Positions 35,885 to 45,930 of a stretch of 64,000 nt of DNA are shown piece after piece (the stretch's first letter is position 1; each line of letters starts with the position of its first letter). The DNA is from Methylomarinum sp965277025. Lineage in GTDB: Bacteria > Pseudomonadota > Gammaproteobacteria > Methylococcales > Methylomonadaceae. A program made the translations under genes and the position numbers. The notes beneath the pieces are model-generated. The model had not been told where the DNA came from, searched no databases, and saw only the letters and a list, made by a program, of their open reading frames with translations. The DNA lies in the NCBI GenBank assembly GCA_965277025.1, contig OZ255706.1, positions 2,418,001 to 2,482,000 of the forward strand, written 5' to 3'.

Positions 35885-37816
35885 TTAAGCCTTTACGCGA
35901 TAACGTCGGTCTATACTTGCGATAATGCCGCCTAAAGCCATAAAAACGCCCCCCATCCAGATCCAGCGAATAAAGGCTTTATAGTAGATCCGCAAACTCC
36001 AGGCGCCCTGATTGTCCAGCGGCTCACCTATGGCAACAAACAAGTCCCTGAAAAAACCTGCATCGATGGCCGCTTCAGTCATCGGCATTTTTCGAACCCG
36101 ATAAATTCTTTTCTGGGGATGTAATTCAGCGACTTTATCACCATTGTAAGTTACGGTTAAAAAGCCTTCCTGAGCGGTGTAATTAGGCCCTTCAGTTTGC
36201 TTGATACCATGAAATTCGAAAATATAACCGGCCATATCCAGCTTATCGCCTGGCGCCATTCTGACATCTTTTTCAATACTGTAAATTGATGTATAGGTAA
36301 TGCCAATAACGAATACGGCAATGCCAAAATGTGCCACCGTCATGCCATAAAAACCGGCCGGAATTTCTGTCAATCGTTTCCAACTCAATCCTTGCTGTCC
36401 AAGACGTTCTTTAAATGCCAACACACCGGTACTGATTGTCCATAATGCCAAAGTTGTACCTAAAGCCGCCGCCCAGGAATAAAAAGGCATTAACAATGGT
36501 AACAAAACTCCTGTCAGCAAACAGCCGCCCAAGACAGGCGACAAACGTTTACTTAAACGACTGAGTTGATCGCGTTTCCATCGCAACAACACGCCAAATC
36601 CCACCGCGACAGACAATGGCGCCATCAGAGGAATAAATACAGCATTGAAATATGGCGGTCCGACAGAAATTTTACCCAAACCCAATGCATCGATAAATAA
36701 CGGATACAAGGTACCCAGCAAAATACTGGCAGCCGTTACCACCAGTAAAACATTATTGATCAATAGCACCGATTCACGGGAAACCAGATCGAAACTGCCA
36801 CTGCTTTTAACTTTCGGTGCGCGTATGGCGTATAACAATAACGAGCCACCCACCACTACGGCGAGAAAAATCAGAATGAACAAACCTCGTGCCGGGTCGC
36901 TGGCGAAGGCATGAACAGAGGTCAACACGCCGGAGCGGACTAAAAATGTACCGAGTAAACTGAGTGAAAAGGCAAAAATAGCCAAAAGTACAGTCCATGT
37001 TTTGAACACGCCACGTTTTTCACTCGCTGCCAGCGAATGAATCAGGGCAGTCCCCACCAGCCAAGGCATAAATGAAGCATTTTCCACTGGATCCCAGAAC
37101 CACCAACCGCCCCAACCGAGTTCATAATAGGCCCACCAACTGCCGAGCACGATACCCAAAGTTAAAAACACCCAGGCGGCGTTGGTCCAAGGTCTGGACC
37201 AACGTGCCCAAGCCGAATCCAGCCGCCCTTCCAGCAAGGCGGCAATCGAAAAAGCGAAAGCGACCGAAAAACCCACATAGCCCATATAAAGCATGGGTGG
37301 ATGAATCGCAAGGCCCGGGTCTTGCAGCAATGGATTCAAATCCCGCCCCTCAATCGGTGAAGGAAATAAACGAGCAAATGGATTTGAGGTTAATAATAAA
37401 AACAAGATAAAACCGATACTGATCAGCCCCATGACGCCCAGAACCCGGGACAGGGTTAACGGGGGAATCGACTGGCTGAAACTAGCGACCAATCCGGTCC
37501 AGACTGACAAGGTCAAAGCCCATAGCAATAATGAACCTTCGTGTGCGCCCCACACCCCCGAGACCAAATACAAAACGGGTAAGGCGGTATTGGAATTTTG
37601 TGCAACATAAGCGACTGAAAAATCGTGAACCAAAAAGGAATAAGTCAAGCAAGCGTAGGAAACCAGCATGAACAATAACTGTCCGTATGCAGCAGGTCTT
37701 GCCAAATTGATCCAGCCGACAATCAATCTTGATGAGCCAATAAGTGGCAAAAATGCCTGCACAACCGGCATGCACAGGGCTAAAATCAGCGCAAAATGTC
37801 CAATTTCAGGAATCAT
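35885..37816 (-). CDS. ccmF: Cytochrome c-type heme lyase CcmF
   Basis: A 643-residue polytopic membrane protein, core of the heme-apocytochrome c ligase. It has the WWD heme-handling motif WGGWWFWDPVENAS (about residues 225-238) and conserved His residues in PVLYLVSGVWGAHEGS and AIHPPMLYMGYVG. Length is normal. It follows ccmE by one base. Confidence 0.96.
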   Translation of the reverse strand: MIPEIGHFALILALCMPVVQAFLPLIGSSRLIVGWINLARPAAYGQLLFMLVSYACLTYSFLVHDFSVAYVAQNSNTALPVLYLVSGVWGAHEGSLLLWALTLSVWTGLVASFSQSIPPLTLSRVLGVMGLISIGFILFLLLTSNPFARLFPSPIEGRDLNPLLQDPGLAIHPPMLYMGYVGFSVAFAFSIAALLEGRLDSAWARWSRPWTNAAWVFLTLGIVLGSWWAYYELGWGGWWFWDPVENASFMPWLVGTALIHSLAASEKRGVFKTWTVLLAIFAFSLSLLGTFLVRSGVLTSVHAFASDPARGLFILIFLAVVVGGSLLLYAIRAPKVKSSGSFDLVSRESVLLINNVLLVVTAASILLGTLYPLFIDALGLGKISVGPPYFNAVFIPLMAPLSVAVGFGVLLRWKRDQLSRLSKRLSPVLGGCLLTGVLLPLLMPFYSWAAALGTTLALWTISTGVLAFKERLGQQGLSWKRLTEIPAGFYGMTVAHFGIAVFVIGITYTSIYSIEKDVRMAPGDKLDMAGYIFEFHGIKQTEGPNYTAQEGFLTVTYNGDKVAELHPQKRIYRVRKMPMTEAAIDAGFFRDLFVAIGEPLDNQGAWSLRIYYKAFIRWIWMGGVFMALGGIIASIDRRYRVKA

Positions 37817-37817
37817 G

Positions 37818-38255
37818 TCATTGCCCTGCTGCCGGTACTTTTTTCAAACTGTCTGCCACTTCCGGCGGCATATAATTTTCATCATGCTTGGCCAACACTT
37901 CTTCGGCAACAAAAATACCTTTACTATTCAAACGACCTTTGGCGACAATACCTTGGCCCTCACGGAACAGGTCGGGTAAAATTCCAGTGTATTCCACCGT
38001 TACTTCACTTTTATAGTCTGTCAGCTTAAACCGTACCGTCATGCCATCACCGGGCCGTTCGACACTGCCCTCTACGACCATACCGCCCAAACGAAACAGC
38101 GTATTTTTAGGCGCCTTCCCTTCCACCACATCGGTCGTGGAGAAAAAATACATCAAGTTTTCATTAAATGCTTTCAAAGCGAAGGTAACAGCCAGGGCAA
38201 TACCCGCCAGCATCAATAATATCAACATCAAGCGTTGTTTCCGTACCGGCTTCAT
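37818..38255 (-). CDS. ccmE: Heme chaperone CcmE
   Basis: A 145-residue periplasmic, membrane-anchored protein that carries heme from CcmABCD to CcmF. The N-terminal helix (LMLILLMLAGIALAVTFAL) precedes an OB-fold (FRLGGMVVEGSV) and the covalent heme-binding His in LAKHDENYMPPE. The ATG overlaps the ccmD stop. Confidence 0.96.
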   Translation of the reverse strand: MKPVRKQRLMLILLMLAGIALAVTFALKAFNENLMYFFSTTDVVEGKAPKNTLFRLGGMVVEGSVERPGDGMTVRFKLTDYKSEVTVEYTGILPDLFREGQGIVAKGRLNSKGIFVAEEVLAKHDENYMPPEVADSLKKVPAAGQ

Positions 38256-38416
38256 GATTGCAACCTCTTTTGTTTCAATGCCAATTGCCGTAGCAGTTTT
38301 TTACGCTGAATAATTGGATTAACAATCAAGGCAATCAATACCAGCGCGCACAAACTATAAGAAACCCAGACATAAAAGCCATAGCCTCCCATGGCAAAAA
38401 ATTCCTGCCAGTTCAT
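38252..38416 (-). CDS. ccmD: Heme exporter protein CcmD
   Basis: A 54-residue protein with the family start NWQEFFAMGGYGFYVWVSY and one transmembrane helix (YSLCALVLIALIVNP), followed by a basic tail (RKKLLRQLALKQKR). It releases holo-CcmE from CcmC. It is bounded by overlapping codons with ccmC upstream and ccmE downstream. Confidence 0.93.
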   Translation of the reverse strand: MNWQEFFAMGGYGFYVWVSYSLCALVLIALIVNPIIQRKKLLRQLALKQKRLQS

Positions 38417-39174
38417 GCGTTCTCCTCAATCAATTTTTTCACCCACTGGGTATTTTTTTCACGTCTTAAAATTTCAACCTTGGCAGCTTGTAACACCGCT
38501 ATGGCGTAATGAAATTTAAAGGCTGTCGCCATCAGCAACAATGGAATCAGCATACTGATATGAATGGATGGCTTACCGGCTTTCGCGACGGTTGGGCCTT
38601 GATGTAGTGTATTCCACCACTGCACGGAATAATGAATGATCGGAATATTCACGACCCCGACAATCACCAAAATTGCAACTGCTCGAGACGCCACCCGGCG
38701 GTCTTCAATAGCACCATACAGACTGATAGCGCCAAGATACAGAAACAGTAAAATCAACTCTGAGGTCAATCTCGCATCCCAGACCCACCAGGTTCCCCAC
38801 ATCGGTTTGCCCCAAAGAGAGCCTGTCACCAATGCGATAAAAGTGAAACCGGCGCCAATCGGGGCGCTGCTGATCATCATCACTTCCGCCAGCTTCATGC
38901 GCCAAATCAGGGCAATGCCACCACAAATCGCCATCAACACATAAATGAACAGCGACATCCAGGCTGCCGGAACATGTATATAGATAATCCTATAACTATC
39001 ACCTTGTTGATAATCAGACGGTGCAACAAACAAACCCAAATAAAGGCCCGCTGCGGTCAACACGATAAAAATCAACGTTAACCAGGGAATCAATTTATCG
39101 GCAAACGTATAAAAAATCGGCGGCGACGCCATGCGATGAAAAAAGCGACTGATGGGTGCGGGAATAATTGACAT
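38413..39174 (-). CDS. ccmC: Heme exporter protein CcmC
   Basis: A membrane protein of about 253 residues if started at 39174 (SIIPAPISRFFHRM). The frame is open to 39222, but that start would overlap the preceding gene. It has six helices, the WWD motif WGTWWVWDARLTS (about residues 127-139), and His residues in IYIHVPAAWMS and WWNTLHQG. It loads heme onto CcmE. No clear ribosome binding site is seen. Confidence 0.95.
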   Translation of the reverse strand: MSIIPAPISRFFHRMASPPIFYTFADKLIPWLTLIFIVLTAAGLYLGLFVAPSDYQQGDSYRIIYIHVPAAWMSLFIYVLMAICGGIALIWRMKLAEVMMISSAPIGAGFTFIALVTGSLWGKPMWGTWWVWDARLTSELILLFLYLGAISLYGAIEDRRVASRAVAILVIVGVVNIPIIHYSVQWWNTLHQGPTVAKAGKPSIHISMLIPLLLMATAFKFHYAIAVLQAAKVEILRREKNTQWVKKLIEENA

Positions 39175-39206
39175 AAGTATATTATATATTACTAATACTA
39201 TTGCTG

Positions 39207-40103
39207 TTAACTGTTTACGCAATAACTGGGGATCCAGCTGCGCTCGATCATATAATCCGGCAGCTCGTTAAAATCAAACGCCAGACCATCTTCAATCATT
39301 TTTGGCACATCGAACAAAATACCAACCTCCGGTATATCATTGAAGAACATGGTGTAAAAAGGCTTGACCAAAGCTTTGGAAACCTTCATTCCGACCGGGC
39401 CAATAAAATTTCTCCGTTGTCCGACATGGGCGACTTCATCGATAGTGATTTTATCCAGTAATTCTTTTAATCGCTGTCTAACTTCCGGCTCATCCTTCAA
39501 CACCTCATCAAAAATATCATACAGATGGCAATAAAAAGTCACCCCCATCAACTCGGTCACAAAAGCAGGCGCATCCATTAAAAAGCCAGGAAATTTAGGA
39601 AACTGCTCATATACTTTTTCTTTAAATGGCGTCAGCGGCACCCATTCCACTTTGTCCAGCCCACAAGTCTTCAACATTTCGTCAAACAAGCGCACATGAC
39701 AAAACTCTTCAGCCAGATGTACCCGGCTTATTTTATCTTCCACAGTATGTGAATTGGCCATATCCGGCACGACATCCCAGGCCCCTTTGATGCCTACCCA
39801 TTCATGACGGGCAAATTTATAGATACCAGTCAGCATCAAGGTCATTTTATCCAATGACTTTGGATCATCCTGCATTTCTACATAATTACGATAAAATGAT
39901 TCAGGGTTTTGCAAGGGCTTTCGCAGCTTGACTGGATTATCCTGAAAATATTTCAAGCGCGCCCTTTTTTTAGCCAGATCTTTTTCGTCTTCAAAAAGTT
40001 CGCCACCATGCTGTTGGGTAAACTCCCAGTAATCTTTAAAATTTTCTTCCCGTTCTTTTGCTGTTGCAGGACTGAAAACCGACCGATATGTTTGTTCGCT
40101 CAT
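39207..40103 (-). CDS. Ferritin-like di-iron protein embedded in the ccm operon
   Basis: A 298-residue soluble, mostly helical protein without signal peptide. It carries two E-x-x-H motifs, EEFCH (E133, H136) and DEVAH (E223, H226), each on a predicted helix. Candidate partner glutamates are in ARHEW (E101) and VTELM (E184). That order, E / ExxH / E / ExxH, is the classic four-helix carboxylate-bridged di-iron site of the ferritin-like superfamily (oxygenases, desaturases, ferritin-type oxidases). I cannot name the exact family. It lies between ccmB (88 bp upstream) and ccmC (32 bp downstream), same strand, where other bacteria have nothing. Possible roles, all inference: oxygen or peroxide removal, iron handling, or a heme or apoprotein modification linked to cytochrome c assembly. 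Confidence 0.7.
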   Translation of the reverse strand: MSEQTYRSVFSPATAKEREENFKDYWEFTQQHGGELFEDEKDLAKKRARLKYFQDNPVKLRKPLQNPESFYRNYVEMQDDPKSLDKMTLMLTGIYKFARHEWVGIKGAWDVVPDMANSHTVEDKISRVHLAEEFCHVRLFDEMLKTCGLDKVEWVPLTPFKEKVYEQFPKFPGFLMDAPAFVTELMGVTFYCHLYDIFDEVLKDEPEVRQRLKELLDKITIDEVAHVGQRRNFIGPVGMKVSKALVKPFYTMFFNDIPEVGILFDVPKMIEDGLAFDFNELPDYMIERSWIPSYCVNS

Positions 40104-40191
40104 TATCTTTCTCTTAACTCATTGAAATTAAATAACGGATGAAAAAATCCAGAAGCAGTCAGTTTAAAAGACCAATGCAACCTTCTCTTCA

Positions 40192-40866
40192 TCAGTTCAT
40201 ACTCATTTTTAAAGCTGCCGCTGCCGGCAGTGGCGCCAACACCAATGCCAAGAACAATATTGCCATTAAAATATTAACTTGCGCTGAAACAGCCATCCCC
40301 ATCGCCGCCATATCGACTGCATTGCTGGCAAAAATCAATACTGGAATATAAAGTGGTAACACCAAAAGGGATAACAACATACCGCCACGGCGTAAACCCA
40401 GCGTCAACGCTACGCCAATCGCGCCAATCAAACTCAATACCGGTGTCCCTAAGACCAGGGTAATAACTAAAGTTCCCATCGCATTTTCAGGCAGGCCTAA
40501 AAATACCGCTAACAGCGGTGCAATCAAAATCAAAGGCAAGCCAGTCACCAGCCAATGGGCGACAATTTTGCCCAACACTAATACAGACACCGGAAAAGGG
40601 CTGAGTAACATTTGTTCCAGTGAACCATCATCGAAATCAGAACGAAACAGGCTATCCAAAGACAACATCGCCGCCAACAATGCCGACACCCAGATCACAC
40701 CGGGCGCCATTGCTTGCAATAATTTCGCCTGCGCACCAATACCCAATGGAAACAGCGTAACCACTATGACGAAAAAGAACAGTGGATTGGCAATTTCAGC
40801 CCGGCGCCTGACAGCCAAAATCAAATCGCGTCGGACGATCGCGAGAAAAGCGTTAATCAATGACAT
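40192..40866 (-). CDS. ccmB: Heme exporter protein CcmB
   Basis: A 224-residue membrane permease of the CcmABCD ABC complex, with six hydrophobic helices. RDLILAVRRRAEIANPLFFFV at the N-terminus and SDFDDGSLEQMLLSP are typical. The start overlaps the ccmA stop by 10 bp. Confidence 0.95.
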   Translation of the reverse strand: MSLINAFLAIVRRDLILAVRRRAEIANPLFFFVIVVTLFPLGIGAQAKLLQAMAPGVIWVSALLAAMLSLDSLFRSDFDDGSLEQMLLSPFPVSVLVLGKIVAHWLVTGLPLILIAPLLAVFLGLPENAMGTLVITLVLGTPVLSLIGAIGVALTLGLRRGGMLLSLLVLPLYIPVLIFASNAVDMAAMGMAVSAQVNILMAILFLALVLAPLPAAAALKMSMN

Positions 40867-41486
40867 GAAGATAAATTGATACGTTGCAAATCAATGGAAG
40901 GAAGCGCCAAATCGTGGTGTGAGGTCAATACAATCATCCCTTGCTGCTGCACATGTTCAATCAAGATCGATTCAACCAGATCGACACCCTGTTTATCCAA
41001 TGATGTCAACGGTTCATCCAGTATCCATAGTGCTGCATCAGTCATCAACAACCGGGCTAATGACAATCGTCTTTTCTGACCGGCAGACAAAGCCTGAACC
41101 TGCGTTTCATCATAACCTTGCAGTTGAACTTTTGTTAACGCCTCGTCTATCGTCATTTTGCCAGGACTGGATAAGGCCAAAGCCATTTTCAGGTTTTCAA
41201 CCACCGTCAATTCTCTTTTCAGCCCTTCCAGATGACCGACATAAGCCATGTGACGATAATAATCACTAGCTCCTATTGGCTGGTCGTTCCATAAAATCTT
41301 ACCCGCATCGGCTTCTCTGAATCCACACAGAATGCGTAATAATGACGTTTTTCCTCTGCCATTTTCGCCTTCCAGCAACAAAATCTGTTTTGGTTTCAAA
41401 GTAAATGACAAGTCGTCAAATAAAACCCGGTCGTCTCTAATACAGGCCAGATGACACGCCTGTAGACAAAAATTTTGACCTTCCAT
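40857..41486 (-). CDS. ccmA: Heme exporter ATP-binding protein CcmA
   Basis: A 209-residue ABC ATPase starting at the ATG at 41486 (a TTG two codons upstream is possible). Walker A is EGENGRGKTSLL, the signature LSAGQKRRLSLARL, Walker B LWILDEPLTSLD, and the switch His is in LTSHHD. It is the first gene of the ccmAB-X-CDEFGHI-hemN operon. It powers release of holo-CcmE from CcmCD. The promoter should be in the 180-bp spacer with the divergent chemoreceptor gene. Confidence 0.95.
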   Translation of the reverse strand: MEGQNFCLQACHLACIRDDRVLFDDLSFTLKPKQILLLEGENGRGKTSLLRILCGFREADAGKILWNDQPIGASDYYRHMAYVGHLEGLKRELTVVENLKMALALSSPGKMTIDEALTKVQLQGYDETQVQALSAGQKRRLSLARLLMTDAALWILDEPLTSLDKQGVDLVESILIEHVQQQGMIVLTSHHDLALPSIDLQRINLSSCH

Positions 41487-41790
41487 GCCCAACCATCACT
41501 AAAAAAATTTCTTTATCATATCAATAATCGTCCAACTATCCCAATGCCCGGCAAGCATTATCATCATAACTGCTGTGAAATTTATCCCCAAAGCTACCAA
41601 AAAAAGTTTTTTAAACTAGACTTCAAGCTATCTGTTTTATCGCAAAAGAGGACCAGTCGGGGATCAGACATGAAATTAATGAATATTCATTCAGTTGGCA
41701 CCAAGGTGGTCGCCATCACCATGGGCGTACTTACCATAATCGGCATTGGCATTGTCGTTATTTACGCCAATATTCAAAAAGAGCAATTAA

Positions 41791-42894
41791 CTGATGTTAC
41801 GCGGTCTTGAATTGTTGCAATTCAGCAAAAGCCTGCCGAATAGCCTTGATATATAATTTAGCCTTCAAAGCAAAATGATTGGTTTGGTGTTTTATTTTGA
41901 GACACTCCAGTTTAAAGACCGCCATAATGGCCATAAAAATATGATTGTTTTGTGTTGTTGGGGTACGAGTAGGCGACTTTGCCAACCCGGCATTGGATTT
42001 CAATGATTTATGAAATTCTTCGACTTTCCAGCGTTTCTGATAGATTGCCGCAACCTTTTTACCCGTTAATGTTAAATCACTGCACACCAGATTAACGGTT
42101 GCAGTACTGCCGTCTTTGTTTGTAAAGATTCGCCGGACAATCAGGACTTCATGTGGGTAGCCTTTTAGCCAGCCGCGTACTGCTTGTTTATCCTCTAATG
42201 CAATGTCACTGACACGGGTAAATTTTCCTTGTTTCTTGTCGTCTACGCTCAACGCCACCAAACGATTATCCTTTAAAGCCCCAATGAAATGTTTGTCTTT
42301 GTCAACAATAAATTCCAGATTCTCTTTAGCCGTAAACCAGCTATCCATCAACACATAGCGAAATTGAAGCCGATTGTTCAAACACTGTTGAATCATCGCA
42401 CGCATCAGCTCATTTTTGGTCACCGTAGCCATTCGTTTAACCTGCTTTGTTTTGATATCACAAAACTGAATCGGTTTTTTGACCACTTCAAAGGCTACGG
42501 GTATCGAAACATTGCCCGTATGATACAAGGCATTCAATAGATTGATGCCTTTGACTGACCGCCCCTGGCAATGGTCATAATGCCAACAAATGACTTCATT
42601 CTCGTCTGTCCATTGCTTCTCCTGGATTGTATCGTCAAAAATCAAACACCCCGTTTCTTCTTCAATCTTCCGGACTGTTCGTTTAACCTCCAGCCAGAGG
42701 TCTTTTGATGTGTACGTCCTGGACGATAAAAAACGCGTGATACTATCATGGCTAACTTCTCCATCTAACATTGACGACAAACCCGTCGCCGTCGCATAGC
42801 TCGTATTGCTGATTAAATAGTCTGTGTATAGGTCTAATTTCTCTTTGTTCATCCTCAAATTTTATCAATTATCCGGCGTAGCGCGTAACATCAG
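41791..42894 (-). mobile_element. IS701-like element (type B)
   Basis: Terminal inverted repeats are CTGATGTTACGCG. The perfect 7-bp duplication CAATTAA lies at 41784-41790 and 42895-42901. Length is 1104 bp. It occurs only once in this window. Confidence 0.92.
41797..42858 (-). CDS. IS701-like DDE transposase (type B)
   Basis: A 353-residue protein, intact. It has a DNA-binding N-terminus (VSHDSITRFLSSRTY), D in LIFDDTIQEKQW (about 75), D in YVLMDSWFTAKENL (about 170) and E in KRWKVEEFHKSLKSN (about 281). It is distantly related in layout to the type A transposase but not similar in detail. Confidence 0.85.
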   Translation of the reverse strand: MRMNKEKLDLYTDYLISNTSYATATGLSSMLDGEVSHDSITRFLSSRTYTSKDLWLEVKRTVRKIEEETGCLIFDDTIQEKQWTDENEVICWHYDHCQGRSVKGINLLNALYHTGNVSIPVAFEVVKKPIQFCDIKTKQVKRMATVTKNELMRAMIQQCLNNRLQFRYVLMDSWFTAKENLEFIVDKDKHFIGALKDNRLVALSVDDKKQGKFTRVSDIALEDKQAVRGWLKGYPHEVLIVRRIFTNKDGSTATVNLVCSDLTLTGKKVAAIYQKRWKVEEFHKSLKSNAGLAKSPTRTPTTQNNHIFMAIMAVFKLECLKIKHQTNHFALKAKLYIKAIRQAFAELQQFKTA

Positions 42895-43077
42895 CAATTA
42901 ATTGAACACAAATTCAACGAAGCCAAAAAACTGTTGCTGGTTTCTGAATCCATTCGGGATAAAGTCGTCGATAACTGGAATCTCGGGCTGTTCTCGGTCG
43001 ATCAGTTAAAACGTATGACGGCAGGTAAAAGCCATAATCAGGCGGCTACGATCGTCTTTGCATCGGTACCGGTCGCC

Positions 43078-43167
43078 AATGCCTGGTCGGTGATTCAACA
43101 AAAAGCCAATGCCTGGTCGGTGATTCAACAAAAAGCCAATGCCTGGTCGGTGATTCAACAAAAAGCG
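43078..43167. repeat. 30-bp tandem repeat, three units
   Basis: Three units of 30 bp encode NAWSVIQQKA three times in the chemoreceptor sensor domain; the units differ only at the last base of the third. The length is a multiple of three, so the frame is kept. One unit is the expected state. Confidence 0.9.
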
Positions 43168-44414
43168 AAGGAAGGCAGTTTCCGTTTTAAAGCGCCGCGA
43201 GTCGGCGCCAGAAACCCCAAAAACGAGGCTGATGAGCTGGAACGCGAAATTCTGGATTATTTTGCCCAAAACCCTGCCGCAACCGAATATCGATACAATG
43301 ATGAATCAGCGCAGGTAACCCGTTATTTCAGACCGGTCAGACTGCAAAAACAATGTGAGCTGTGTCATGGTGACCCTGCCACCTCTTTGCAAATTTGGGG
43401 CAATAATCGTGGCCAGGATCTATTGGGCTACCCGATGGAAAACAGCCACGCAGGGCAACTGCAGGGCGCTTTCGAAATCATTACGCCTTACACCGTCGAT
43501 GCCGACATTTTAAGCCAAAAAATCTGGTCTGCCGTCGGTTTTTTACTGTTGAGCCTCATCATTATTGGCGGCACCGGTTATTTTGTCATGAACAAGATTA
43601 TTATCTCGCCTTTGACCGACCTGGCGTTGAATCTGCAGAATATCGCCGGTTCCGAAGGGAATTTACGGGCCCGCTTGAAGGTTGAAGGTAAATCCTAGTT
43701 CGCCTGGGTAGCTGCAAGCTTCAATGCTTTCGTGAAAAAAATCGCCAAGACGGTGGAAGAAATCGTCTTCACCAGTGAAAAAGTCGCCCGGGCGTCGTAT
43801 GATTTATCAAAAATTACTGACAACACAAGCTCAGGTGTCACCCGTCAACTGGAAGAAACCACTCAGGTCGCCACCGCCATGGAAGAAATGACCGCCACGG
43901 TTCAGGAAGTGGCCAGAAATGCGGTACAGGCCTCGGAAACGGCCGCCACCGCCGACCAGGAAGCGGCCGAAGGCAAGAAGATCGTCGCAGAAGCCGTTCA
44001 TGGCATCAATAACCTGGCTGATGAAGTGGAAAATGCCGCCAATGTCATCCATGAACTGGAAAATGACAGTAACAGTATTGGCGAAGTTCTGGAAGTCATT
44101 CAGGGTATTGCCGAACAAACCAATCTGCTGGCGCTGAATGGCGCCATTGAAGCGGCGCGCGCTGGTGAACAGGGACGAGGCTTCGCCGTTGTAGCCGATG
44201 AAGTCAGAACGCTGGCCAGCCGCACGCAAAACTCCACTCAGGAAATTCAACAGACCATCGACCGCTTGCAACAACGGGCTAAACAAGCTGTCTCGGTGAT
44301 GGAAAATGGTCAGAAACAAGCCAAAATCAGTGTTGAAGAAGCCGATTCCGCAGGCGAATCGATCAATCGCATCAGTCAGCGTATCGACACAATCAGCGAT
44401 ATGAACAATCAAAT

Positions 44415-45930
44415 GTAACCGTTCACAGGCCTTGCCAAACATCAAAAAAAGTCAGAAAATCCCCCTTATGAATAAAAGGCATCTGGATTTAACGAAAGCC
44501 CCACCGTTACCTGACACATTGGAAGAATCTCATCAGGTGATTTTGTCGCTATGGGAAGTCGTCGCCGAATTACAGGCCTGGAAAGACGAACTGGAAGAAC
44601 AATTGAATACCGGTTCCGACAACTCATCTTCCCCACCCTCTCAAGACAGCCCCAAAAAACGGGCGGAACGCAAAAGAAAAGCGGCGACAGGTCGCCAGAA
44701 AGGCGCGCAGACCGGACACAAAAAGTATGAGCGGGCCTTACTGCCTGAAGACCAGGTCGATACGATCAAGCGTTACTACCCGGACACACGCTGTGAATGT
44801 GGGGGATTGATTCACATCGACAGCTATCAGCGTCATCAGGTTTTCGATGTGCCTGAAGTCCGCTATGAAATCACCGAACATCAGCGCTATACCGGATGCT
44901 GTCAACGCTGCGGAGAACGGCGGACCGCGCATTTTCCACAATCGGTGCCCACAGGTCAAATGGGGCCTGGGCTTATCGCCTGGATCAGTCTGATGAATGG
45001 GCGTTACCATTTGACCTTGAGACAAATAGAAAGTCTGCTGCAGGAACAGTGGGGACTTGAATTCAGTCTGGGGGCGATCAGTCAAAGCCAGGAAAAACTC
45101 AACAACTGGCTGGTTCCGGTTTATCATCAGATTGGTGAAAGTGTCCGCAATGCAGATCCTGGCTATGCCGATGAAACCCGGCATTACAGGAATCGCAGTG
45201 TTTACTGGCTTTGGTCCCTCTCGACTACTCAGGCAGCTTATTTCCTGATTCACTACTCCCGTGGCAAAGGGGCGGCCAAAGAACTGCCGGGTACATTTAA
45301 CGGCGTGCTGGTCACCGATCGTCATGGTGCCTACAATGACTATACAACAGACAAACACCAATACTGCTGGGCGCACATCATCCGAAATCTCGAAAAAATC
45401 GCCCAACGACAAGGGCGGGCAGGCGAAGATGGTCAAAAACTGCTGAGAATAGCCCGTCTGGTGGTGCGATGCGCCAAACGCTGGCAACAAAGCCAATATC
45501 AAAGCCAGCACTATCGACAGGGGCTCGACCGACTTCGAGAAAGTCTCGAAAGCCAGCTACAACAGACGGCGTTAATCCATGGCAAAAACAAAACCGGCAA
45601 CACCTGCCGAAAACTGCTCAAGGATTATGCCAAGCTCTGGACATTTATGACACATCCGGGTACCCCCTTAACTAATAATGCCGCGAAGAGATCATTACGC
45701 CCTTATGTAATTTGGCGAAAAATCAGTTTTTTCAGTCAATCGCATCGCGGCACCCAGTTCCGAGCCATGATATTGTCTGTGATTGAGACCTGCAGACGCT
45801 TAAATATTAACCTGTATCAAACGCTGAGAACAATTTGTACTCAAGGACTTTTTGAAGAGGAAGTGACTTACAGGCTGCCTGTTTCAGAACAAAAGCTGGA
45901 AATTGTGACTGTGGGGGCGTGAACGGTTAC
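44415..45930 (+). mobile_element. IS66-family element (second type), complete
   Basis: The ends are inverted repeats GTAACCGTTCAC. The perfect 8-bp duplication AATCAAAT lies at 44407-44414 and 45931-45938. Excision rejoins the chemoreceptor frame (MNNQIAEAAEEQT). Length is 1516 bp. Its transposase differs from the other IS66 type in this window. Confidence 0.94.
44468..45922 (+). CDS. IS66-family transposase (second type)
   Basis: A 484-residue DDE protein starting at the ATG at 44468 (the frame extends to 44432). The order is: coiled coil (WEVVAELQAWKDELEEQL), basic linker, a zinc-finger-like CECGG...CCQRCG region (about residues 105-150), then the catalytic core with D in GYADETRHYRN, D in LVTDRHGAYNDY and E-region replaced by TNNAAKRSLRPYVIWRK, where IS66 proteins usually have NxxER. 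It is intact in frame, but the weak third-motif match makes activity uncertain. Confidence 0.82.
   Translation: MNKRHLDLTKAPPLPDTLEESHQVILSLWEVVAELQAWKDELEEQLNTGSDNSSSPPSQDSPKKRAERKRKAATGRQKGAQTGHKKYERALLPEDQVDTIKRYYPDTRCECGGLIHIDSYQRHQVFDVPEVRYEITEHQRYTGCCQRCGERRTAHFPQSVPTGQMGPGLIAWISLMNGRYHLTLRQIESLLQEQWGLEFSLGAISQSQEKLNNWLVPVYHQIGESVRNADPGYADETRHYRNRSVYWLWSLSTTQAAYFLIHYSRGKGAAKELPGTFNGVLVTDRHGAYNDYTTDKHQYCWAHIIRNLEKIAQRQGRAGEDGQKLLRIARLVVRCAKRWQQSQYQSQHYRQGLDRLRESLESQLQQTALIHGKNKTGNTCRKLLKDYAKLWTFMTHPGTPLTNNAAKRSLRPYVIWRKISFFSQSHRGTQFRAMILSVIETCRRLNINLYQTLRTICTQGLFEEEVTYRLPVSEQKLEIVTVGA

Noticed and set aside
43078..43167. CRISPR-like repeat array
   Set aside because: The 30-bp units are adjacent with no spacers and lie in frame inside a coding sequence.
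43696..43698. Recoding of TAG/TAA as sense codons to explain three in-frame stops
   Set aside because: TAG ends the intact gltX gene, and TAA and TGA end other intact genes. The interrupted genes are also hit by IS elements or lie in decaying regions, so nonsense mutation is simpler.
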